Shown piece by piece: positions 1 through 7,224 of a DNA stretch of 64,000 nt (its first letter is position 1; each line of letters starts with the position of its first letter). The stretch lies in contig NZ_BQID01000001.1 in assembly GCF_021602345.1 (NCBI RefSeq), positions 434,001 through 498,000 of the forward strand. Direction: 5' to 3'. The notes beneath the pieces were generated by a model, which was given only the letters and a program-made list of their open reading frames with translations, was not told the DNA's origin and did not search any database. This DNA comes from Pseudomonas pharyngis (GTDB lineage: Bacteria > Pseudomonadota > Gammaproteobacteria > Pseudomonadales > Pseudomonadaceae). The translations under genes were made by a program, and so were the position numbers.

Positions 1-2
1 TC

Positions 3-659
3 GGTGGCAGTTCAAAACCTCAGCCCGGCGAAATCACCCTCGCCCACCATGGCGTGCTGTTTCTCGATGAGCTGCCCGAGTTTGATCGCAAGGTGCTGGA
101 GGTGCTGCGCGAACCGCTGGAATCCGGCTGCATCGTGATCGCAAGGGCCAAGGAACGGGTGCGGTTTCCCGCGAGATTCCAGCTGGTCGCGGCGATGAAT
201 CCCTGCCCCTGTGGATATCTCGGCGAACCGAGCGGCAAATGCTCATGCACACCGGACATGGTGCAGCGCTATCGCAACAAACTGTCGGGGCCGTTGCTGG
301 ACCGGATCGATTTGCACCTGACAGTAGCGCGGGAGGCGACAGCGTTGAACCCTGCCGTGAAACCGGGAGAAGACAGCGCCAGCGCGGCCACATTGGTCGC
401 CGAGGCCCGCGAGCGTCAGCAAAAACGCCAGGGCTGTGCCAATGCGTTTCTCGATTTGCCGGGGCTGAAGAAGCACTGCAAGTTATCCACAGCCGATGAA
501 ACCTGGCTGGAGTCAGCCTGTGAGCGACTGACCCTGTCGCTGCGTTCAGCACATCGGCTGCTCAAGGTTGCACGGACACTGGCCGATATAGAGAAGGTTG
601 ATGCCATATCACGTGAGCATCTGGCCGAAGCGCTGCAGTATCGCCCAGCGACGCAATGA
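3..659 (+). CDS. comM: ComM/YifB-family Mg-chelatase-like AAA+ ATPase, 3' part
   Basis: The reading frame is open from the window edge, so only the C-terminal part (about 218 residues) is present. It starts inside the AAA+ core: a Walker B stretch (GVLFLDELPEF), the sensor region with the cysteine-rich AAMNPCPCGYLG, then the arginine-finger-like LLDRIDLHL. The Mg-chelatase C-terminal domain follows, with the helical LSLRSAHRLLKVARTLADI segment. ComM is known as a hexameric helicase that promotes branch migration during natural transformation. It is the last gene of its unit; no strong terminator follows. comM itself is a known island-insertion target in Acinetobacter, but here the reading frame is intact to its stop and the accessory operon lies downstream of it. 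Confidence 0.93.
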   Translation, partial: GGSSKPQPGEITLAHHGVLFLDELPEFDRKVLEVLREPLESGCIVIARAKERVRFPARFQLVAAMNPCPCGYLGEPSGKCSCTPDMVQRYRNKLSGPLLDRIDLHLTVAREATALNPAVKPGEDSASAATLVAEARERQQKRQGCANAFLDLPGLKKHCKLSTADETWLESACERLTLSLRSAHRLLKVARTLADIEKVDAISREHLAEALQYRPATQ

Positions 660-1027
660 CGGGATGGACAGGCAGCTTAGAGGCGACCTGTGCCAGCTGA
701 AAATAAAGTCCGCACGCGCTGATAGCCATTAGCCAAGATGTGATATAACGACGGCGCTGTTCATCAGGCGCCAGAGCTTTTAGTTAAAAACTTCAAAATT
801 TAAAGCAATATAAAATGGAGGCGACACATCATGGAAAAGAACTCTTCAGCCCAGCGGGCGCAATACACTTAATCAATAAAATCATCATGAGACGGCAGAA
901 TTAAAACAACTGTCGATGACAGATTTTCAATGGCGAACGCGTCAAGACAATATCAATCAGTTGTCTACGCGCAATCCAGCTGATCCAACTTTTTTGCCAC
1001 GGCAAATTTTAAAAGTACAAGTCATTA
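660..1027. other. AT-rich leader of the phosphoramidate-type operon
   Basis: This 368-base gap is clearly richer in A and T than its surroundings, mainly from 735 to 1025. It holds a weak hairpin (753-772, GGCGC arms), a TATAAC box at 744-749, a second TATAAA box at 809-814, a 13-codon reading frame with a strong ribosome-binding site (831-872), and a small hairpin at 910-922 (CTGTC/GACAG) followed by ATTTT. The promoter of the following operon must lie here. The -35 elements are not clear, so the exact start point is unknown. Confidence 0.5.
831..872 (+). CDS. Possible 13-residue leader peptide
   Basis: An ATG at 831 is preceded by a near-perfect Shine-Dalgarno sequence (GGAGGCG, 817-823, seven bases away) and followed by 13 codons and TAA. 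The product would be MEKNSSAQRAQYT. It is much too short for a domain and shows no run of one amino acid as in classic attenuators. It could be a translated leader that controls the operon starting at 1028, or the decayed start of an older gene. A small hairpin with a short T-run lies 38 bases after its stop. Confidence 0.35.
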   Translation: MEKNSSAQRAQYT

Positions 1028-2194
1028 ATGAAAAACGTCTATTTGATCAGCAATGTCACCCGTGGCGGAAAAACCTACCTCGAATACCTGATCCCGGCGC
1101 TCAATGCCCTGCGCCACGCCTACAACTGCATCGTGCTGCAGACCGACAAGACCGGCCTGAGCAGGCAGGAGGCAGAAGAGATCCTTGACTATCCGGTTGA
1201 GCAGGTTGAAGTCGAAGTCATCGCGAACCTGGCCTCGCAAGTCGTCATTTCAAACGATGCCTGGATTGGCCGACTGCTCGACGATTCGAACTTCGGTATT
1301 TTCCTGACCCACGGCAATGTGGGAATGCCGACCAAAGACAAGTATTACTACGCCGAACTGACGTCCTATTGGGATGTGGTCATTTCTTCGTCCCGATCGG
1401 GTTTTGATCTGATCAGATCGGGCCTGCAACGCTACAGACCCGACAGAAAGGCCCTGAAATCGCTGATTGCCGATGGCATAGCCTTGCGCTCCGACCTGCG
1501 CAAGACCAGTCCGGTCGCGACTCTGCCCATCAAGGTTCCGAAATTCTTTGAATCCGCTCCCGGGTCAAACAAGGCGTCGGATGATTTCGTTGTCGGACTG
1601 CTGCCGACCCAACTGGGAATCTGCCCAAGCGGCGCCTCCCTGTACGAGAACCTGCAAACCGTGATCAACGCGGTCAAATCACAGATCCCTCACGCCCGGT
1701 TCATCCTGCGTCCGTACATGGCCGACCTTCAGCATCCAACCCTGAAGGACCTGTGCAACCAGCTCTCGGCGTATGAATGGATCACCATCGACACGACAGG
1801 CACCAGCAGCACGGTTTTCTATCAACAGTGCGACACCATCATCACCGATGCCTCGACCGGCGGTGTCTCGTTCATGCTCAACACGTGCAAGCTGCCGATC
1901 TATTACGTTCCGACGACCGACGAGTCCAACCCGACCGTCGACGTCTGGCTGCAGCAAATGAACAACTTGCTGCCCATCGCCAAAAACGGCGAAGAACTCA
2001 AAGAGCTGGCACTCGGTTTCAGCCTGATGTCCCCTGAAGACTGCTACTTCATTTACAAAAAGTTCTATGAGCGTCAATACAGCAACTTGCCATTACCGCA
2101 GGATGTGTTTCACGACTTGATTGAAAACAGGCACGACTCGATGTTCTGCCAACTAACCATCGACTCTTTTGGCAATATTAAAGAGCGTGATTGA
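1028..2194 (+). CDS. TagB/TagF-like CDP-polyol-phosphate transferase, candidate phosphoramidate transferase
   Basis: 388 residues. The sequence fits the CDP-glycerol glycerophosphotransferase family (GT-B fold). An N-terminal Rossmann-like half includes THGNVGMPTKDKYYY and WDVVISSSRSG. The C-terminal half holds the family's donor-site signature as IITDASTGGVSFML followed by LPIYYVP, where family members usually read ITDYSS and a phenylalanine-rich strand. These enzymes move a phosphoryl-linked group from a CDP carrier to a glycan or polyol acceptor. As first gene of an operon whose other products predict a CDP-activated phosphoramidate, it is the best local candidate for the transferase; that role is inference. 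C. jejuni uses larger transferases (Cj1421/Cj1422). No signal peptide or membrane segment is seen, so it should act at the inner membrane's cytoplasmic face. No clear Shine-Dalgarno sequence precedes the ATG. Confidence 0.75.
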   Translation: MKNVYLISNVTRGGKTYLEYLIPALNALRHAYNCIVLQTDKTGLSRQEAEEILDYPVEQVEVEVIANLASQVVISNDAWIGRLLDDSNFGIFLTHGNVGMPTKDKYYYAELTSYWDVVISSSRSGFDLIRSGLQRYRPDRKALKSLIADGIALRSDLRKTSPVATLPIKVPKFFESAPGSNKASDDFVVGLLPTQLGICPSGASLYENLQTVINAVKSQIPHARFILRPYMADLQHPTLKDLCNQLSAYEWITIDTTGTSSTVFYQQCDTIITDASTGGVSFMLNTCKLPIYYVPTTDESNPTVDVWLQQMNNLLPIAKNGEELKELALGFSLMSPEDCYFIYKKFYERQYSNLPLPQDVFHDLIENRHDSMFCQLTIDSFGNIKERD

Positions 2195-2267
2195 ACTTGC
2201 ATTGCGTGTTGAACCGGCCACGGCTTCATCACGCCAGGTATCCAAACCGGACACTGGTCAGAACGCT

Positions 2268-2816
2268 ATGAAATGTAACCCTCACGCACAGGTAATCTGG
2301 ATTACGGGCCTTTCAGGCGCCGGAAAGTCAACGCTGGCCGGTGATCTCGTTACCCGTCTGCGCAACCGCGGGGAATCGGTCGTGATGCTCGACGGCGACG
2401 AGCTGCGCGAGGTGTTCGGCGCCACCGCAGCCAGCTCGCAGAACCATGGCCGCGAAGGGCGACTCGCGTTGGCCATGCAATACGCCCACCTCTGCAGAAT
2501 GATCGCCGCACAAGGCCACACCGTGGTGATCGCAACGATTTCGCTGTTTCGTGAAGTTCATGCGTGGAACCGTGCCCACCTGCCTGGCTATTTCGAGGTT
2601 TACCTCAAAGTACCAGTAGAGGAACTCGGTCGCCGGGATCCCAAGGGCATCTACCGCCGGTTTCATGCCGGTGAACTGCACAACGTTGCCGGTCTCGACT
2701 TGCCTGTGGATGAACCGCAGGCAGCGGACTGGCTGGTCGAATTCGACCCGCTGCGCTCCAGGCAAGACCTGGCAGACGATCTACTCAATAAAATTCACAC
2801 AAGGAATCCGGCATGA
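2268..2816 (+). CDS. APS-kinase-like cytidine diphosphoramidate kinase (Cj1415 type)
   Basis: 182 residues from the ATG at 2268; an in-frame start further upstream at 2169 would overlap the previous gene and add a tail without family match. The P-loop GLSGAGKST is at residues 14-22 and DGDELR at 42-47, both typical of APS kinase (CysC). No cysD, cysN or other sulfate-activation gene is nearby. The neighbours instead match the C. jejuni MeOPN cluster, where the CysC-like Cj1415 phosphorylates the 3'-hydroxyl of cytidine diphosphoramidate. That reaction is therefore the preferred assignment. The later loop, rich in acidic residues and proline (GLDLPVDEP), departs from the CysC consensus. The stop overlaps the next start (ATGA), so the two are translationally coupled. 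Confidence 0.8.
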   Translation: MKCNPHAQVIWITGLSGAGKSTLAGDLVTRLRNRGESVVMLDGDELREVFGATAASSQNHGREGRLALAMQYAHLCRMIAAQGHTVVIATISLFREVHAWNRAHLPGYFEVYLKVPVEELGRRDPKGIYRRFHAGELHNVAGLDLPVDEPQAADWLVEFDPLRSRQDLADDLLNKIHTRNPA

Positions 2817-3562
2817 AAACCGAATGGGATTACACCACCCTGGCCGACGCTTACCTGAAGCGCCCTGACTACGCCGATGCTGCCATCGATGCCATGCTCT
2901 CGATCGCAGGGGCCGAACAGGGCGACAAATTCTGTGACGTCGGCGCCGGTGTTGCACACCTGACGCTGATGCTCGCCGCTCGCGGTCTGGACGTCACCGC
3001 CGTGGAGCCGAACGACGCGATGCGCGCCAACGGCATCAAGCGCACTGCCGAGCTGTCCAATGTCAAATGGCACGAAGGCACTGGCGAAGCGACCGGGCAA
3101 ACGACCCAGGCGTTCGACATGGTCACCTTCGGCAGCTCGTTCAACGTCTGCGACCGCCAGCAGGCCCTCAAGGAAACCGCGCGCATTCTCAAGCCTCGGG
3201 GCTGGTTCGCCTGCATGTGGAACCACCGCAACCTCGAAGACCCGATCCAGGCCCGGATCGAAGCCATCATCAAGGATCGCGTACCCGGTTATGGCTACGG
3301 CACCCGCCGCGAAGACCAGACGGCCGTGATCGACGCCAGCGAACTGTTCGGCCCGGTCGTGCACCTGGATGCCCGCGTCATTCACGAGCAGAGCATCGAA
3401 GAATGCCTGGAAGCCTGGCGCTCCCACGCGACGCTGGAGCGTCAGGCCGGTGCGAATTTCCATGAAGTGATCAGCGCCATCGACGACTACCTCAAAGGCC
3501 TGAAGACGCCTTCGATCCAGATTCCGTACTCGACGAACATTTGGGTTGCCCAGCTGAGATAA
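2813..3562 (+). CDS. Class I SAM-dependent methyltransferase of the phosphoramidate operon
   Basis: 249 residues. The SAM-binding motif I is seen as CDVGAGVAHLT (from residue 41), followed by the acidic ribose-binding position in VTAVEPND and motif IV around DMVTFGSSFN. The fold is that of Methyltransf_11/25 enzymes. In the C. jejuni MeOPN system two methyltransferases (Cj1419, Cj1420) are linked to the O-methyl group of the phosphoramidate. Here there is only one, which could cap the phosphoramidate or act on its precursor. It overlaps the preceding kinase gene by four bases and is six bases from the following gene, so it is embedded in the operon. The acceptor cannot be read from the sequence. 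Confidence 0.8.
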   Translation: MKTEWDYTTLADAYLKRPDYADAAIDAMLSIAGAEQGDKFCDVGAGVAHLTLMLAARGLDVTAVEPNDAMRANGIKRTAELSNVKWHEGTGEATGQTTQAFDMVTFGSSFNVCDRQQALKETARILKPRGWFACMWNHRNLEDPIQARIEAIIKDRVPGYGYGTRREDQTAVIDASELFGPVVHLDARVIHEQSIEECLEAWRSHATLERQAGANFHEVISAIDDYLKGLKTPSIQIPYSTNIWVAQLR

Positions 3563-3568
3563 CGCCTG

Positions 3569-5884
3569 ATGGCCCTGCATTTCTCTACCAAGGCCGGGAC
3601 GCTGTCCAGCCTGCAAGAACGGCTGACCTCGGCCCGTATTGCTCCGCTGCTGGCATTCACCGTGGCGGACTGGCGGCGGAACCGGCAAGCCTGTGTCCAG
3701 GCGGTCGGTGAGCGGCTGCCGGCCGCCCCATGGATCGTGCGTTCCAGTTGCGGGCGTGAAGACAGTGCCCAGGCGTCCTTCGCGGGCGCCTTCCTGTCGA
3801 TCCCGAATGTCGACGATGCAGGGCTGAGCCCGGCGGTGGAACAGGTCATCGCCAGTTATGGCGAGGCGTTTCCGGCGGACGAAATACTGATTCAGCCCAT
3901 GCTGGGGAACGTACTGCGCTCCGGCGTGGCCTTTTCCCACGACCCCAACACCTGCGCGCCCTATCGCGTGGTGAACTGGTCGGAAGGCAGCGACACGGCC
4001 TCGGTGACCGGTGGCATGGGCGGGCGGCTCTGGCAACAGGCTGCCCAGAGCAAGATTGCAGCGCCCGCCGCCCTCGCGCCCGTGGTTGGCCTGCTCGAAG
4101 AGCTGCTGGCACTGTTCGGTGGCGAGCCCGTCGACTGCGAGTTTGCAGTCACCCGTGAAACCGAAGGCGAAGTGCTCTGGCTGTTACAGGCCCGGCCACT
4201 GATCCTGCCTTCCCGTCCGGAGACCGATGCCGAGCAATCGGCCCGCCTGGACAGCATTCAGCGCAAAGTCGCACGCGGCATGCGACCGCATCCGTTCCTG
4301 ATCGGCCAGCGCACGGTCTATGGCGTGATGCCTGACTGGAACCCGGCGGAGATCATCGGAATCCGGCCCAAACCTTTGGCGCTCTCGCTGTACCGCGATC
4401 TGGTGACCGATTCCATCTGGGCTTACCAGCGGCACAACTACGGCTACCGCAACCTGCGCAGCTTTCCGCTGATGCCGCACTTTTTCGGCTTGCCCTATAT
4501 CGATGTGCGCCTGTCGTTCAACTCGTTCATTCCGGCGGACCTCGATGAGGATCTGGCGGGAAGACTGGTCGACTATTACATCGACAGATTGCTGGCCGAA
4601 CCGACACTCCACGACAAGGTGGAGTTCGAAATCGTGTTCTCGTGCTACACCCTCGATCTCTCGCAACAACTGGAGCGCCTCGCCGATGCAGGCTTTCAGC
4701 CCCACGAGCTGGAGGCAATCAGCACCAGCCTGCGCAAGCTGACCAATCGCATCGTCCATCCCAAGGACGGTCTGTGGCGCAGCGATGCCAACAAGCTGGA
4801 TGTGCTCAATGCCCGTCGTGAAGAGCTGATGGCCTCCGACGCCGACCCGCTGGAGCGCATTTACTGGCTGCTGGAAGACGCGAAACGCTATGGCACCCTG
4901 CCGTTCGCCGGTTTGGCGCGCGCCGGTTTCGTCGCCGTGCAGATGCTCAGGTCGCTGGTGTCCGTGGGCGTGTTCTCGCAAGCCGACTACGATGCGTTCA
5001 TGGCCGGTGTTTCAACCGTCAGCGGGCAGCTGGCGCGCGACCGGGCAACGCTCGACAAGACGACCTTCCTCGCGCGTTACGGCCATTTGCGACCTGGCAC
5101 CTACGACATCCTGTCTCCCCGTTACGATGAAGCCCCGGAACTCTATTTCGACTGGACCCAGCGCCCCGCCGCTCCGGAACCGCTTCAACCGTTTTCGCTG
5201 ACGCTGCCACAGATGCGCGAGATCGTGAAACTGCTCGAAGCCCATGGCTTGCAGCCGGATCCGGTGGGTTTGCTGGACTTCCTGCAGAACGGTATCGAAC
5301 TTCGCGAACTCGCCAAGTTTCACTTCACCCGCAACCTGTCCGACGCACTGGCGTTGATTGCCCAAGTCGGTGCCGAGCACGGTATCGGGCGCGAAGATCT
5401 TGCTTATTGCGACATCCGTGCCTTCACCGAACTGCACGTGGCGGCAGCGGAGCCCAAGGAAGTGCTGCTGCGCAGCATTGAACAGGGCAAGGCGCGTTAC
5501 GCCGAGACGCTCAAGGTATCCCTGCCGCCGGTGATTACCCGGCCGGAAGATGTCTGGGGCTTCGAGTGGCCGGAAACGGCGCCCAACTTCATCACCCAGA
5601 AACGCGTGACCGCACCGGTTGTGCTGTGCGACGACCGGGACAAACTCGCCGGGGCGATCGTCTGCATTCCCAACGCGGATCCGGGGTTTGACTGGCTGTT
5701 CGCCTACCCGATCGCCGGATTGATCACGGCGTGGGGCGGCGCCAATTCGCACATGGCAATCCGTGCCGGCGAGCTTGGCCTGCCGGCTGTCATTGGGGCG
5801 GGTGAAGTGCTTTACCGTCGCTGGTCGACCGCGGACTTCCTGCACCTGGATTGCCCGGGCCGGCGGGTGGAGATGATGACATGA
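3569..5884 (+). CDS. PEP-synthase-like L-glutamine kinase (Cj1418 type)
   Basis: 771 residues with the architecture of PEP synthase/pyruvate phosphate dikinase cut short. An N-terminal ATP-grasp domain (about 1-215) has WIVRSSCGREDS and SFAGAF, ending in LLQARPL. A long middle region without the PEP/pyruvate-binding TIM barrel follows, then a C-terminal swivelling phosphohistidine domain with GGANSHMAIRAGELGLPA (His728 the expected phospho-carrier). The missing barrel argues against a true PEP synthase. C. jejuni Cj1418 has the same layout and phosphorylates the amide nitrogen of L-glutamine with ATP, giving AMP and phosphate: the step that makes the P-N bond. The neighbours supply the next steps. 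The stop overlaps the hydrolase start (ATGA). Confidence 0.83.
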   Translation: MALHFSTKAGTLSSLQERLTSARIAPLLAFTVADWRRNRQACVQAVGERLPAAPWIVRSSCGREDSAQASFAGAFLSIPNVDDAGLSPAVEQVIASYGEAFPADEILIQPMLGNVLRSGVAFSHDPNTCAPYRVVNWSEGSDTASVTGGMGGRLWQQAAQSKIAAPAALAPVVGLLEELLALFGGEPVDCEFAVTRETEGEVLWLLQARPLILPSRPETDAEQSARLDSIQRKVARGMRPHPFLIGQRTVYGVMPDWNPAEIIGIRPKPLALSLYRDLVTDSIWAYQRHNYGYRNLRSFPLMPHFFGLPYIDVRLSFNSFIPADLDEDLAGRLVDYYIDRLLAEPTLHDKVEFEIVFSCYTLDLSQQLERLADAGFQPHELEAISTSLRKLTNRIVHPKDGLWRSDANKLDVLNARREELMASDADPLERIYWLLEDAKRYGTLPFAGLARAGFVAVQMLRSLVSVGVFSQADYDAFMAGVSTVSGQLARDRATLDKTTFLARYGHLRPGTYDILSPRYDEAPELYFDWTQRPAAPEPLQPFSLTLPQMREIVKLLEAHGLQPDPVGLLDFLQNGIELRELAKFHFTRNLSDALALIAQVGAEHGIGREDLAYCDIRAFTELHVAAAEPKEVLLRSIEQGKARYAETLKVSLPPVITRPEDVWGFEWPETAPNFITQKRVTAPVVLCDDRDKLAGAIVCIPNADPGFDWLFAYPIAGLITAWGGANSHMAIRAGELGLPAVIGAGEVLYRRWSTADFLHLDCPGRRVEMMT

Positions 5885-6477
5885 AGGTGGTCGCAGTCAG
5901 TCAACGGGTGGACAGCTATCCAGAGCGAGGAGAAACCCGGGATGCGCTGGATCAGCGACTGATCGGGTTCCTTCTGGCAGCCGGTTTCATTCCGGTACCC
6001 GTGCCCAACGGCTTGCCGCTCGATCACTGGCTGGCGGCCGTCGCGCCACACGCCATTGTGCTGTCGGGTGGCAATGACATCGGTCAGTGCCCGACCCGCG
6101 ACCGTACCGAGAGCGAGTTGCTGGATCACGCTCGCGAACGTCAGTTGCCAGTACTGGGCATTTGTCGCGGCATGCAGATGCTGGCGCACGAGGCTGGCGG
6201 CGAGTTGAAACCGGTGACCGGTCATGTGCGAACCCGGCATCAGCTGTCCGGCCGGATCGTCGCCGAGGTGAACAGCTATCACGGCCTCGCTCTTGCCGGT
6301 TGCCCGCAGGGTTTCGACGTCATGGCGCGCAGCGAAGACGGTGAAATCGAAGCCATCCGCCACCTTCAACTGCCTTGGGAAGGCTGGATGTGGCACCCGG
6401 AGCGCGAAGCGGATTTTGCCACCCACGACCTTGAACGTATCCGGCAGCTGTTCGGCGAACCTGACTCCATTCAATAA
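5881..6477 (+). CDS. Class I amidotransferase-like gamma-glutamyl-CDP-amidate hydrolase (Cj1417 type)
   Basis: 198 residues. It is a stand-alone class I glutamine-amidotransferase/peptidase C26 domain with the full triad: nucleophile Cys95 in GICRGMQM, His172 and Glu174 in WHPERE. An oxyanion-type LSGGNDIG lies at 61-68. General annotation would be gamma-glutamyl-GABA hydrolase (PuuD). The position between the glutamine kinase and the nucleotidyltransferase instead matches Cj1417, which removes glutamate from CDP-L-glutamine and leaves cytidine diphosphoramidate. The protein is shorter than PuuD. The start codon overlaps the kinase stop, and 19 bases separate it from the next gene. Confidence 0.82.
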   Translation: MKVVAVSQRVDSYPERGETRDALDQRLIGFLLAAGFIPVPVPNGLPLDHWLAAVAPHAIVLSGGNDIGQCPTRDRTESELLDHARERQLPVLGICRGMQMLAHEAGGELKPVTGHVRTRHQLSGRIVAEVNSYHGLALAGCPQGFDVMARSEDGEIEAIRHLQLPWEGWMWHPEREADFATHDLERIRQLFGEPDSIQ

Positions 6478-6496
6478 CCCACGGGATAGACGTGTT

Positions 6497-7210
6497 GTGA
6501 AAGCCATTATTCTGGCTGCCGGACGTGGCAGTCGCATGAAAAGCCTCACGGATGAGCGCCCCAAGTGCCTGGTCGAACTGCGAGGCAAAGCCCTGCTCGA
6601 ATGGCAGCTGGAATCCTTGCGCGCGGCGGGCATCAGCGAAATCGCCATAGTGACCGGCTATAAAAGAGAGTGGCTGGCCGAGCGTGGCCTGATCGAATTC
6701 CATAACCCACGCTGGGCGGACACCAACATGGTGTCGTCGCTGGCGTACGCCGAATCCTGGTTGCAGGGCCAGCCGTGCATCGTGAGTTATTCCGATATTT
6801 TCTACAGCCCGGACGCCGTTCAGTCGTTGATGACCAACGAAGCATCGCTGGCCGTCACCTACGACCCCCATTGGCTGAAATTGTGGACGCAGCGTTTCGG
6901 CGATCCGTTGCTGGATGCCGAAACGTTCCGCCTGACCGACGCCGGTACGCTGGCCGAAATCGGCAACAAGCCGCAATCGGTGGACGAAGTTCAGGGTCAG
7001 TACATGGGGCTGCTGCGCTTCACCCCTGAGGGTTGGGCAGAAGTCGTTCGGCTACGAGCCGAACTGACCCCGGAACAACGCGACAAGATGCACATGACCA
7101 ACACCCTGCAACGTGTCATCGATGCGGGTCGGGTTCCGGTCTCGGCCGTGGCCTACAGCGGAGAATGGGGAGAGGTCGACTCCAGCGAAGACCTCTCCGC
7201 TTACCAGTAA
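6497..7210 (+). CDS. CTP:phosphoglutamine cytidylyltransferase-like NTP transferase (Cj1416 type)
   Basis: 237 residues from a GTG at 6497; this start places the nucleotide-binding signature at the very N-terminus as is usual. LAAGRGSRMKSLT (6-18) and RPKCLV (21-26) bind the nucleotide, and Asp100 in SYSDIFY is the expected metal ligand; a second acidic cluster lies in the C-terminal GEVDSSEDL. The family includes LicC-type phosphocholine cytidylyltransferases. In the MeOPN pathway Cj1416 joins CTP with L-glutamine phosphate to form CDP-L-glutamine. It is the last gene of the operon and ends 14 bases before the convergent chemoreceptor stop, without an obvious terminator hairpin. Confidence 0.82.
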   Translation: MKAIILAAGRGSRMKSLTDERPKCLVELRGKALLEWQLESLRAAGISEIAIVTGYKREWLAERGLIEFHNPRWADTNMVSSLAYAESWLQGQPCIVSYSDIFYSPDAVQSLMTNEASLAVTYDPHWLKLWTQRFGDPLLDAETFRLTDAGTLAEIGNKPQSVDEVQGQYMGLLRFTPEGWAEVVRLRAELTPEQRDKMHMTNTLQRVIDAGRVPVSAVAYSGEWGEVDSSEDLSAYQ

Positions 7211-7224
7211 GCGGGCACGGCGCC

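Noticed and set aside
916-1188. A 90-codon frame overlapping the start of the TagF-like gene
   Set aside because: It has no good ribosome-binding site or domain and runs out of frame through a gene with clear family motifs.
2268-2816. True APS kinase of sulfate assimilation
   Set aside because: No cysDN partner is nearby, the loop after the core differs from CysC, and the neighbours form another pathway.
3569-5884. True phosphoenolpyruvate synthase
   Set aside because: The C-terminal PEP/pyruvate barrel is absent and the swivel domain lies at the end, as in glutamine kinase.
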